Shown piece by piece: positions 35,691 through 45,470 of a stretch of DNA of 64,000 nt. The notes beneath the pieces were generated by a model. It saw only the letters and a program-made list of their open reading frames with translations, ran no database searches and was not told the DNA's origin. Every line of letters starts with the position of its first letter. Position 1 is the stretch's first letter. The translations under genes were made by a program, and so were the position numbers. The DNA is from Psychroflexus torquis ATCC 700755 (lineage in GTDB: Bacteria; Bacteroidota; Bacteroidia; Flavobacteriales; Flavobacteriaceae), in assembly GCF_000153485.2 (NCBI RefSeq), contig NC_018721.1, positions 1,426,001-1,490,000 on the forward strand. Reading direction: 5' to 3'.

Positions 35691-36221
35691 ATGACAGTTT
35701 TCATCATATTCATTGGTCTTTTTTTTGCTGCAACAGGCGGATATGCGATCATTCATAGCATTCAAAAACTTGGGAACGACAAATCTGACTCAAGCCTTGA
35801 TATTAAGGGCTTTAAAATAAGTGCCCCAGCAGGTTTTATTTATGGAATTGCTTCGTTCGTAATAGTTGTTCTACTAATAAAATTCAATTCTGATATTGTT
35901 CCTTCATCAAATTCAATGGATAGTGGTTTTTATGAGCTGACTTTTAACGATGATTCCACTTTAATGAATGTAAAGTTTGATTCTCAAAGACCTGCATCAA
36001 TATTTAATGGGAAAGTCTTGATTCAAAAAGATGGGTGGAATATTCAATTCGATGGAGTTTTGAGCGTTTCTGAAAATAGAATAGTTCCTAATTTTATGAA
36101 AAAATCAATCGAATTTAACAAAGGAGCTAAATTTTATATCATCACAAAAGACTCCACAACTTGGGGTGTCAATGTGATTAGAACTCGTAGTCCAATTGAA
36201 CTTGAAATTTATAAAGAATAA
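35691..36221 (+). CDS. Two-helix membrane protein, unknown function (cassette cargo)
   Basis: 176 aa. A membrane helix at the N-terminus (VFIIFIGLFFAATGGYAIIH), a second at about 55-70 (FIYGIASFVIVVLLIKF), then an outer beta-rich domain of about 100 residues. No family recognised. The cassette starts GTTACATGT (35670) and its R'' reads ACACCTAAC, complementary at 7 of 9 bases. Confidence 0.7.
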   Translation: MTVFIIFIGLFFAATGGYAIIHSIQKLGNDKSDSSLDIKGFKISAPAGFIYGIASFVIVVLLIKFNSDIVPSSNSMDSGFYELTFNDDSTLMNVKFDSQRPASIFNGKVLIQKDGWNIQFDGVLSVSENRIVPNFMKKSIEFNKGAKFYIITKDSTTWGVNVIRTRSPIELEIYKE

Positions 36222-36225
36222 AGAA

Positions 36226-36284
36226 ACACCTAACACTGAATATAAAACAGCAAAAAAGCCATTTCATACTCTTAACGTTGGCAG
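36226..36284 (+). repeat. attC-like recombination site s4
   Basis: About 59 bp. R'' is ACACCTAAC (36226-36234) and R' is GTTGGCAGT (36277-36285). The inner arms are weak. Size matches short integron attC sites. Confidence 0.5.
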
Positions 36285-36296
36285 TAAGCCCTAAAA

Positions 36297-37085
36297 ATGA
36301 ATTTAGTCAAATACAATCTTTTAAATTATATCCCAGAGCTCATTAACTTTATCGGAGAAGAAAAATTTCCATGGGACGATGTTGAGAAAAAGTTTAATCG
36401 AAAAATTAATCAAAGAGTTTCTAAGAAAAATGGAGATTCAATTGTAATCGAAGCTTCAATTTTTGACCAAATTATATCTATAAAAAAAGGTGATTCCGAT
36501 TATATAGGAATGATTGACTTTTATAACAAATTATTCTATCAATTAAAATTGCTATTAAATCAAGAAGAAAAGAAGTTAATACTTAGAACAATTAAGAATT
36601 TACTCGTTTCATTCGACTCAAAATATCTAAATTATTTAGGTGAACTTTCAGCATTATATCAATTAAAAAGAACCAACAATTTTATTTTGTTAGAAGTTGA
36701 AAAAAATTTGCCAAATGGTAAATCGATTGACTTTGATATGACGATTCAAGATCCGAAAATGAGAGTGTTGATTGAGGTTATAAACATTCAAATAAATCCT
36801 AAAAAGGTTGAAAATAATGCAAATAGTATTAGAAGATTCATCAACGGCAGATTAGAAAAAAAAATAACTGACAAAAAAAAGAATTTAATTGACAACTGGA
36901 ATATTCATTTGGTTCCTGTAATCTGGGGAGGAAATGAACAACTTGAAATTTACCACGAATATTTTAAAACAAATTCACCTGATCTGCCACTAAGTTATGT
37001 ACCATTAGCGTTTTTAACTTATTATGATCAAAATGGTAATTATTTTCCAAAATTTGGTTCTATAAGTACATTATTTGACTCATAA
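36297..37085 (+). CDS. PD-(D/E)XK-like protein, unknown function (cassette cargo)
   Basis: 262 aa. The first ~120 residues are helical. YLGELSALYQLKRTNNFILLEVEKNL, KSIDFDMTIQDPKMRVLIEVINIQI and PVIWGG follow in a restriction-endonuclease-like alpha/beta order, with the acidic DFD and IEV residues placed as in PD-(D/E)XK nucleases, although the lysine after the Glu is not present as ExK. It may be an inactive or divergent member. Single-gene cassette. Confidence 0.6.
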   Translation: MNLVKYNLLNYIPELINFIGEEKFPWDDVEKKFNRKINQRVSKKNGDSIVIEASIFDQIISIKKGDSDYIGMIDFYNKLFYQLKLLLNQEEKKLILRTIKNLLVSFDSKYLNYLGELSALYQLKRTNNFILLEVEKNLPNGKSIDFDMTIQDPKMRVLIEVINIQINPKKVENNANSIRRFINGRLEKKITDKKKNLIDNWNIHLVPVIWGGNEQLEIYHEYFKTNSPDLPLSYVPLAFLTYYDQNGNYFPKFGSISTLFDS

Positions 37086-37093
37086 AAAGGCCT

Positions 37094-37276
37094 ACTTCCA
37101 ATAACGTGCATAAAACACAGATAGTAAAGATTTATTTATCTTTACAAAAACCGCCAAATTTTTAAATTTGGCTTTAAAATAAAAAGATAAAACAAAATAA
37201 AAAGTTTTGGCTAATTGCTTAATCGGAAGTTTATTATTTTTAATTCCCGAATTAACCATAACCGAGACGTTGGCAA
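37094..37276 (+). repeat. attC-like recombination site s5
   Basis: About 183 bp. R'' region ACTTCCAATAAC (37094-37105) and R' GTTGGCAAA (37269-37277). An inner hairpin CCAAATTTTTAAATTTGG is seen. It is the least regular site of the series. Confidence 0.45.
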
Positions 37277-37294
37277 AATTAAAAGCAGACAATT

Positions 37295-37552
37295 ATGAAA
37301 CAACAAGACATCGACCAGTTTTTACTTGAACATCCAATCACATACGATTCTGTTCGGGTGGACTTTGTTGACAGCTCTTTCAAAGTTGGGTTCTTCGAGA
37401 ATCTCGTTGGTGACTTTGACGACCTAAGACGAAAAAATCAATGGCGGTTCATTGAAAAAAACTACTCTGTGGCATACAGGGACAGTGACAATGACCCAAA
37501 ACACACGACAATCATCAACGGAGACACCGTTGACAAACTGACAATTTTGTAA
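37295..37552 (+). CDS. Small protein of unknown function (cassette cargo)
   Basis: 85 aa, acidic, starting MKQQDIDQFLLEHPITYDSV. No signal peptide, no recognised family. It occupies its own short cassette between sites s5 and s6, which supports that it is a real gene. Confidence 0.55.
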   Translation: MKQQDIDQFLLEHPITYDSVRVDFVDSSFKVGFFENLVGDFDDLRRKNQWRFIEKNYSVAYRDSDNDPKHTTIINGDTVDKLTIL

Positions 37553-37582
37553 AAACCTAAAAGGACATAAAATGAAAAAACG

Positions 37583-37653
37583 TTGCACAACAAAACCTAT
37601 AAGCAATATCGCCCTACGGGTCGCTATTGCTCATAGCTAAACCGTTAGTAAAC
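37583..37653 (+). repeat. attC-like recombination site s6
   Basis: About 70 bp and the clearest stem-loop: R'' TTGCACAAC (37583-37591), L'' CTATAAGCAATATCG, a 10 nt loop, L' CGCTATTGCTCATAG (13 of 15 pairs), R' GTTAGTAAA (37644-37652). Confidence 0.7.
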
Positions 37654-37667
37654 ATTGAAAAGAACAC

Positions 37668-38577
37668 ATGCGAGAAACTAAACCTACACTTTTACTATTT
37701 GATGATTTAATTGAAACAATTGAAATTGCATTAAAAGAACTTGGTTCAATTTATTCTAAGCTTAATTCTTTTGATAAAGAGGAATATATATTAAAAGGAA
37801 CGTTTGTTTATTTAATATCTCTTTTTGAATCATCAATTACAGAATGTTTAAAACGATATTTAATAGCCTTCCCAAGTGAGATAACAGATGGTCAAGTAAC
37901 TGGAAAGTAAATATGTGATAGACACTGTTTTTGCATCCGATGTTATAGAATTTATTATTGATGATTTTATTCAAAAATACACTTATGAAAGTGTTAATGA
38001 AATAATGTCTCGGACATTTAAATTATTAGGAATCGATTCGAATAAAATTAAGTTTGATAATAAAGGTTTAATTGAAAAGAAAGAACGTCGTAATATACTT
38101 GTTCACAATAATTTGAAAATAGACAAGAAGTATATCCGAATTACTAAATGTGAACCCAACAGAATAAGAAAACAACTTGAAATTAGTAACGATTACATTA
38201 TTGAAACTATTGAGTTAATTCAAGGTATTTTGAGTCAATTTAAAAATGAACTTTCGATAAAATATTCTCAATACAATAGGTCTCAGTTATTGAGGAGTGT
38301 CTGGGGCTATGTTTTTGACTCAGAACTTTTAAAATATGATGACTATTGGAATGAAAGTAGCTCGTTCATTTTTGAGAACAAAAAGAAATTTGATATTAAC
38401 TGGTTGTCTTCAGGCGAAAAAACAATGTTAGCATATTGGATTCAGCATTATTCCACTGGAATAGTTGATCGCTATTTTAAATTTGAAGATATGAATATGG
38501 CTGTTTACAGTATGAAACATATGAATTTTCTAGTTGAATTTTTCAATAAGTATCCTTTTATATTAAAGCATGGCTAA
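37668..38577 (+). pseudogene. HEPN-like (MAE_28990/MAE_18760-type) gene with a frameshift
   Basis: Two consecutive open frames, 37668-37910 (80 codons) and 37915-38577 (220 codons), are offset by one base near 37900-37915. Joined, they give about 300 aa: a helical start (FDDLIETIEIALKELGSIYS), ILKGTFVYLISLFESSITE, then ERRNILVHNNLKIDKKY, which fits the HEPN RxxxxH motif (R-N-I-L-V-H). HEPN proteins are often RNases in defence or toxin systems. The cassette start GTTAGTAAA and R'' TTTGCTAAC match at 8 of 9 bases. The frameshift could be a real mutation or a sequencing error. Confidence 0.65.
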
Positions 38578-38583
38578 ACAACA

Positions 38584-38627
38584 TTTGCTAACAATAGCTC
38601 ATAAAGCATAGGCTTGCCGTTATGGGT
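38584..38627 (+). repeat. attC-like recombination site s7
   Basis: About 45 bp. R'' TTTGCTAAC (38584-38592), short inner arms AATAGC / GCATAGGC, R' GTTATGGG (38619-38626). Confidence 0.5.
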
Positions 38628-38649
38628 TATTAAAAAATTTCTGCAGAAA

Positions 38650-39576
38650 ATGAATTGGCAAGAATATGAAAAATATGTATTTGAAAATATAAAAGACAGT
38701 TTTCCAAATGCTGTTTGCATATTTAATAGTAAAATATTAGGAAAGTATTCCAAAGGCACTAGACAATGTGACGTCCTTGTAAAACAAAATATAAAAGGTA
38801 AAGAACATCTAATTTTAATTGACGCTAAATATTATTCAAAAAAAATTGATGTAAAAAGTGTAGAAGATTTTATTGGAATGTCAAATGACGTAAACGCAGA
38901 TGAGGGTATTCTCGTAACACCACACGGATATACTAAACTTGCATATTATCGAGCCGAAAATGACCCAAGTCAAATTTTACTTGACATATTGACATTAGAG
39001 CAATTAAAAAACTATCAAGGATATTGCGCTATTCCTTATGCTGGAAATCACGCAGTATTATTATCTCCTGCTTTTGGTTGGGTGATTGATGGAAGACAGA
39101 TGTTTGGAAGTTTAGCTTTAAGTTACAGAAAAGGGTTTGATTTCGACAAAGCGTTTGCCGAAAAAGAATTAATCTACTTTAACATATGGAATACCAAAGA
39201 AGATAAGTTAACAGTTGTAAAATTATTTGAAAATCAAATAGAATTGCTTTCAGAAAGTTCAAATGTTTTAGAGTCTAATATTGAGAATGTGGAAGTTAAT
39301 GGAAAGAAATTAACAACACGTAAGACCATAATTGAAAATTACATATCTCCTGAATATGCATGTGCCATTGAATACCCAAATTTTATTTTCTTTGGAGTGT
39401 TATTGTCCGAGAATAATAGAGAAAGTGTAAATTTCAATAAATTAAAGCAAATGATTTCCAAAACACTCCCTATAAAAGTTAAACATTCAAAAAAAACAAC
39501 ACACAACAAAGTACTGTGGCTAAAAACAAGTAAAAACTTATTAATTTTTCACTTGTTTTTATATTCTTTATCATAA
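38650..39576 (+). CDS. Mrr-like restriction endonuclease (cassette cargo)
   Basis: 308 aa from MNWQEYEKYVFENI. An upstream in-frame ATG at 38614 lies inside the attC-like site, so it is not used here. The N-terminal ~105 residues show the Mrr_cat nuclease order: RQCDVLVKQNIKG with Asp, LILIDAKYYSKKIDVKSVEDFIG with D-A-K, then DEGILVTPHGYTKLA. The C-terminal ~190 residues are not assigned. It is expected to cut foreign, perhaps modified, DNA. Single-gene cassette; the attC expected after it is not seen. Confidence 0.75.
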   Translation: MNWQEYEKYVFENIKDSFPNAVCIFNSKILGKYSKGTRQCDVLVKQNIKGKEHLILIDAKYYSKKIDVKSVEDFIGMSNDVNADEGILVTPHGYTKLAYYRAENDPSQILLDILTLEQLKNYQGYCAIPYAGNHAVLLSPAFGWVIDGRQMFGSLALSYRKGFDFDKAFAEKELIYFNIWNTKEDKLTVVKLFENQIELLSESSNVLESNIENVEVNGKKLTTRKTIIENYISPEYACAIEYPNFIFFGVLLSENNRESVNFNKLKQMISKTLPIKVKHSKKTTHNKVLWLKTSKNLLIFHLFLYSLS

Positions 39577-39640
39577 ATCAACCCTGATTTTGCAATGGCA
39601 AAGGCTTATTTTAAGAGGGTATTGCAGACCGCAATTAATG

Positions 39641-40159
39641 CTAGTTTCTACTCTTTCCTTTGGCTACTATCCGCTCGTAAAGATCTCTACAAGCCTTGTT
39701 GTACCTGCACATAAATAATAAATTACGAAGTTTTTGATTGCCCATTTTACTAATTCGAGGTTGGTCTTTTACACTGCTACCACTTTGCCTAATCACTGGT
39801 GTTAGACCAGCATAACTGCATAGTTCTGCTGCACTTGTAAACCGATCAAAACCACCTGTTAAAACCACTAACATAATTGATGTTTTAGGTATAACACCTG
39901 GACTAGTTTTTAAACGAGTTAATAGGTCTTGATGTGATTGTTTTACTAAAACTAACAACTTATCCTCTAAGGTTTTCATCTCTTTTTTAAGTTGTGTTAA
40001 ACTCCGTTTTAAGGACCTTACAACTGCTTTACTTGGCTCTCCCAAAACAGCTTCTCCATGTAATTTGTTTTTTAACATGGTGCTCTGCTTTGTATATACA
40101 GATAGTGCTCTGGTGATTTGAAGACATTCCATCTCATCCTTTGTGTTACCATTCCACAT
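39641..40159 (-). pseudogene. IS110-family transposase remnant
   Basis: 172 codons. RLKTSPGVIPKTSIMLVVLTGG, YAGLTPVIRQSGSSVKDQPR and KMGNQKLRNLLFMCRYNK are the IS116/IS110/IS902 C-terminal domain. The N-terminal DEDD catalytic domain and the last ~40 residues are missing, so it is dead. It marks the right edge of the cassette region. Confidence 0.88.
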
Positions 40160-40290
40160 ACATTACGCTTCCCTCCTATACCTTGGATTAACTCAGGACA
40201 GGCTAGCTTCAGGCAAAACGTATTTGCCTACACTCATTTCTTTGAAAAATAAAAGATCATGAGCTCCTTGGGGGTTTTCATTCACATTAT

Positions 40291-40480
40291 AAAAAGAAAC
40301 TTTTAAAATAAATTTTTCAGAGAAACTGTAATAACAACTTTCGCTTTTACCAAATCGAATTCCGAGATTCATAGATACCCAAAAATTATAACGCCTGAGT
40401 AAGGCTCAAGTAATCCTGCAGTATAAATGCGGGAAAGTCGCCACTCAAACTAGTATAGTATATTTTAATCAGGGAATATA
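40291..40480 (+). repeat. Direct repeat, copy 1, left of the methyltransferase gene
   Basis: It shares with 42447-42620 the ordered blocks AAGAAACTTTTA, TTTACCAAATCGA-type sequence, CATAGATACCCAAAA, AAGTAATCC, ATAAATGCGGGA and AGTATAGTATATTTT. The two copies are in the same orientation about 2.15 kb apart and differ by small changes. The rest of the gap 40160-40528 holds no gene. Confidence 0.65.
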
Positions 40481-40528
40481 TTGTTACTGTGGATGTAACC
40501 AAAATTTAGGTATTCACAAGTTGTGTGT

Positions 40529-42148
40529 CTATGGATTCGATTTAAATAAGCCTATTGAAACAGTGGCCAAATCTGAGTTTGGAAATTTTCTAATTCCGTA
40601 TTCTTCTGAGCTTAACCCAGCTTCTCGAATCACTTTTTCAAACTCATCAACTTCAAGGATATACTGGTCTGAATACCCATGTGTTAAATCATAAGCTGTT
40701 GCCGCTGTTTTGCCAATATTTTTCGCAATAAGCTCGGGGTTTACCGTGTGCAGCTCAATCAGCAATAAACCAAATTTTTGAACATACGGAGTCCATTTTT
40801 TAATATGTTGTTTTAAAGATTCTGAAACTAAATTATTGTCTAATCTTTTGCCTTCAAAAGTATAGGCGCCGGATGAAGAACTCACTCTTAAGTTTTTGTT
40901 TTCAGCAGGGGTTTTCCAAATTCTATTATGATCTAAAAAAGTACGTACATTAAGTAAATTTTTTAAATCAATATCATATTTTTCCTGTAAATCTTGAGCC
41001 AAAAGATCGGGGTCTCCAATATCTCCCCAAATAATCTTTGCCCATATGTCCGCCTGAATTAAATTTGCTCTAGATGCCTTTAAAGCAGCTTCATTATAAT
41101 CTACACCAATTATTTTTAAGGGGTGTTCTTCTAAGACAGTACCTCGATAGGTTTGATTTTCGATAACAGTAAATAAATGCTTTAGAAAGGCGCCATTTCC
41201 ACATCCTAAATCTAGAATTCCATTAGGTTGTTCTTGAATTGGTTTATTGAAAAGATCAATAACAATTTCATCAACCACTTTAAAGTAGGCGGCATGTGCA
41301 CCGCCACTTCCCCAAACATTCATTTCTCTATCAACGTGTTTTTCTTCTTTTTCATTGACAGATTTTTTAAGCACTAATGGGTTTCCAAAGATAAGATCGT
41401 CCAATTTTCTGAGTGTTGGAATGTAAGAAACGGTCACGCCATAAGCACTTGCTCTTTTCGCAAAAAACAATCCATATTCAGTAAATTCATAAGAGTCATT
41501 GATAATATTAAACCAACCAAAATCAGCTAAAATATCGAGAAATCGTTCAAAGTTTATGTGATTCTGATGAAATTCTTCAGGTTTAAACCTAGTTTCCATA
41601 AAATACTTGTGAAACATCCCGCTGATTCCTAAATGAACAATGGTTGGCCCCACAATAATTCCTTCGATGTGAGTAAGAATCTGTTCTTGTATCGTTCTCT
41701 TTAATTTGTTCTCTGACAACTCAAATCCGAAGTTTTTTTTATGTTTTTTATAAATACTTTCCAGCTTCAAAAAAGGAGCCATCATAAATTTTATAGGATG
41801 ATAATTTTCAGACAGATGCAAAAGATCTAGAGCTTCTTCGTAGAGGAAAAAATGATTAAAAGCGATTTCTGATGTATCATTTATTTCAAAAGTGATGTTG
41901 TTTTTCTGATTATCCACATGTTGATTTAACCAGCCTTGTGAGCACAAACCTCTTAAAGCAACATTTAAATACCCTTCATTTGCATTGAATTTTGCAGCTA
42001 ATGTTGTAAGGTCTACCTTTTTATGCAATAATAGATACTCTATAATACCGTGTTTTTTTAAGGAATAAGCAGTTGGGGTAATAACAATGCCATCAAGATG
42101 ACGAAACAATTTGCTGCGTAATAAAACTGACTTTTCTTTAGAAATCAT
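40529..42148 (-). CDS. Class I SAM-dependent methyltransferase with winged-helix repeats
   Basis: 539 aa. The N-terminal ~260 residues contain two similar winged-helix-like halves (RHLDGIVITPTAYSLKKHGI and HIEGIIVGPTIVHLGISGMF). The Rossmann methyltransferase has motif I GILDLGCGNGAFLKHL at about 310-325, and KIIGVDYNEAALKASRANLIQADIWA. Substrate unknown; it may be an O- or C-methyltransferase of secondary metabolism (AprA-like families have this shape). It lies alone, bounded by direct repeats, which suggests transfer. Confidence 0.8.
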   Translation of the reverse strand: MISKEKSVLLRSKLFRHLDGIVITPTAYSLKKHGIIEYLLLHKKVDLTTLAAKFNANEGYLNVALRGLCSQGWLNQHVDNQKNNITFEINDTSEIAFNHFFLYEEALDLLHLSENYHPIKFMMAPFLKLESIYKKHKKNFGFELSENKLKRTIQEQILTHIEGIIVGPTIVHLGISGMFHKYFMETRFKPEEFHQNHINFERFLDILADFGWFNIINDSYEFTEYGLFFAKRASAYGVTVSYIPTLRKLDDLIFGNPLVLKKSVNEKEEKHVDREMNVWGSGGAHAAYFKVVDEIVIDLFNKPIQEQPNGILDLGCGNGAFLKHLFTVIENQTYRGTVLEEHPLKIIGVDYNEAALKASRANLIQADIWAKIIWGDIGDPDLLAQDLQEKYDIDLKNLLNVRTFLDHNRIWKTPAENKNLRVSSSSGAYTFEGKRLDNNLVSESLKQHIKKWTPYVQKFGLLLIELHTVNPELIAKNIGKTAATAYDLTHGYSDQYILEVDEFEKVIREAGLSSEEYGIRKFPNSDLATVSIGLFKSNP

Positions 42149-42760
42149 AAAGTTGCTATTTATTTATAAAGTATAAAGCTAGCGTATAATTTGTTTGAAT
42201 CATACTATTATTAGCTGTTATAGCACTAGGTTGGTTAATTATATTTTGAGTTCAATTATATGTATCAATATTTTAGAGTAAATTTTGTAGGAATTGTTTT
42301 GAAGGAAAATCCTAATTTTTTATATATGAATCCATTTAAATTCAAGCCATACACATTGTCGCTTCGTAAAAATCGTGTTTACTCGCACCACTTCTATTTA
42401 ATAGAATAGGAGTTCGTGAACCGCAAGCGGTTTCTTCAACAGAGTAGAAGAAACTTTTAGAATAAATTAAAAAAACTGCACTAACAGCTTTCACTTTTAA
42501 CCAAATCGAGTTTCATAAATACCCAAAATAGTAAAGCATGAGTAAAGCAAAGTAATCCCGCATTAAAAATGCGTGACGGGCACCACGCAGTATAGTATAT
42601 TTTCAATTAGGGATTATCCAGTGGATGATTCATCATTAAAAGCAATTTAGCAGAATCACATATTTAGTAATTACTCGGTTTTTATTTAAATACAAAAGTG
42701 TGATTCCTACATAATCAATGTATTATCATCCTTTATATCCTATTCTTTTACATGTATTTA
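42149..42760. other. Gene-free stretch
   Basis: No ORF that I would call and no RNA gene seen. It contains direct-repeat copy 2 (42447-42620) and a short hairpin AACCGCAAGCGGTT at about 42418-42431. Confidence 0.6.
42447..42620 (+). repeat. Direct repeat, copy 2, right of the methyltransferase gene
   Basis: Partner of 40291-40480 in the same orientation: AAGAAACTTTTAG, TTTAACCAAATCGAGTTTCA, AAGTAATCCCGCAT and GTATAGTATATTTTCAAT are shared with small differences. Confidence 0.65.
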
Positions 42761-45470
42761 TCAAAAAATATTTTTAACCTCATCACTATTCTTTCTATTA
42801 TTATCAGAATCCGTATCGATTAACTTACTATAAGGGTCTACTCCTACTTCGGTTGGTTTCTGATTTACAATAATGGTAACTGTATTGTGTATCGCCGTAA
42901 TTTTGTGCTTTTGTAAATACAATTCGACATCCTTCTTTTCACCATCAATTTCTTCTTCTCCAAAAATACCGATATCAATATAATCGGCTAATGGGAGTGA
43001 ACTTATCTGGCCGCCAGAATTAGTTTGATACGTTAAAGATTGGATGCTGTCATCACTAAAAGTTTTCTTTCCTTTTGCATCACTTCTATACTTACTAACA
43101 TTGAATTCTATATCTACTCGATAGGTTCCATTGTCTAATTTTGTAGTTTTATAATCAACTACATTGTTTTCATAAAGGGTAATGGTCTCGAACATGTCTT
43201 TAATAACGTACTGTAGCGAGTCTGGCGTAACTTCTCTTATATAGTCAACCAATTCTATTGAAGTGGTATAAGGAGGGCCTTGAAACTTATTTTTTTCTAC
43301 TAACTTACGTAATGCGCTATTCACGTTTTCTTCCCCTATATAATCACTCAAAGCATAAAAAACTAAGGCTCCTTTGGAATAGTTTATATAATGCTGACCT
43401 GTGTTATACATCAACGGAGATTCACCAGAAATTTCATCACCTCTTTCAGACAAATAATGATCCAGGGCATACTTTAAGAATTGGCGCATCTCCGATTTTC
43501 CATATCGTTGCTCCAACGCCTTTAGTCTCACATAATCAGATATACTTTCCGTAAGCACTCTCGCTCCTAACACATAGGCTCCCATCACTTGATGTGCCCA
43601 CCATTGGTGTGCCACTTCATGTACTGTCACTGCAAAAGGGTAATCGATTCCTCCTTCCTCAGTATCAACCACATCAGCTATAAATCCATGGCTTTCGGAA
43701 AATGGAATGGTATTGGCAAATGCACTGGCGCCACCAGCTATTGTAGCTGGATATTCAATGATTCGAACTTGCTTATGTTGGTAGGTACCAAAATTTGTAG
43801 AATTGTACTCTAGTGAAGCTTTCATTCCAGCCATCATTCGATCCAAGTTATATTCATGGCCTTTATGATAGTATATTTCTAAGTTAACTCCATTCCAAGT
43901 ATCTTTTTTGATCTCATATCTTCCTGAATTAAAGGAATAGATGTTTAGTATCTTACTGTCCATTTTATAATGAAAATAACGACGTTCACCTTCAAACCAT
44001 TCTTTTTGCAAATATCCTGGGGCAATGGCTATTTGATCTTTCGCTGTACTTATAGTCGCTTCAAAATCTATCCAATCTGCATCGTTGGAAATCATATTGT
44101 TTCCTAATGCAGTTGTATCTGAAGGGTGTCTCATAATGTCGATAGGAGTCAATCCTTTTTGTCTTCTAATAGTGGAATCTTTTATACTTGAATGACGATA
44201 ACCAATCGTTGGCAATAATTTTGATTTGGAAATGTATGTGCCATTTCCAAGAACAAGAGGATTACCATGCAACATAGTGTTTGGCTTGTTTTTAATTGTA
44301 AAACGTAATTCCAAACTATCCCCAGGCTGTAGAGATTCTTTTAATTGATAAATATCAAACCTATGCTCTGTATCTTTAGAAACAAGGGTATGCGGTCTAT
44401 TAAACTTAAAAGTACTTGGGTAATCTTTATATTTCAAGAAGACACTATCTATTGCTACTTCCGACTTGTTTACCAGAGTATATGTACCAACAAGGTCAAA
44501 ATTTAATGTCTTAGGAAAAATATTGAAATTTACATTTACAGAAACAATTCTTGGCTGTTTATAGGCTTGATACTTTTGATACCTTTTCTCCCATTGTACA
44601 TTGTGTTCAAATTGCTCTATTTCTGAACCCGTTGTGTTAAGCGTATTGTTCTCATAATAAATGCGAGATCCCATACTTAAAAATCCTATGAGAAGTAACC
44701 CAAACCCTATCATAGTTTTTCGCTTAAAGCGAAATTTTGCAATGGATACCCTTTGACGAAAAGAATGTGGTAATCCTCTCACCAAAAATAACCCTGTTAT
44801 AATTAAAAGAAGCATGCCTGCCAATAGCCAATAGACTCTATATATAAAATAACGCGATAGATAATCCCCATATCCATTCATATCTGAATAACTATACCAA
44901 GATCCTGCAGTATACTTAAAAACAGATTGTTCAATACCTATTAAGTTTGTTAATGGTGTGCTTAGGATTAGAAAGGATATGATTAATAAAAATAATCCGA
45001 TGTAAAGGTTTCTTACTAATGTTTGCACGAACATGGCTAAAAATGCCCACAACATATAGTAACTGAAATTTAAGACAAATAAGTCAAAAACATAATGTAA
45101 CAATTCGAAATGAGTGTAACCCTTGTACATTTGATAAGAAATCCCCACAATCATAATAACTGCTAGCATTACTAATTGCATTTTTAATAAGGCCAATAAC
45201 TTAGATACCAACAAAGTCCATTTTGGAACTGGTGTTGAGTCAACAAGTTCATTAATAGTAGCGGTTTTAGTTCTATGATTAAGTATTCCTGCATATAAGA
45301 ATGTACAGATTATGATGGCTAACATGTACCCCTCGCTATATTCCAGCATTTTCCAAGTCGTTGGATATCTAAAAGTACCGCGAAAACTCCCAGAGCCTAT
45401 ATATTCCATCAACAAAACAATTATTCCGATAATTAGGATAGCGCTAAAAGAAATACTTTTAGTAATGTAT

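Noticed and set aside
23340..39640. CRISPR array as an explanation for the repeated palindromes
   Set aside because: Repeats are not identical, spacing is gene-sized, and no cas genes are present.
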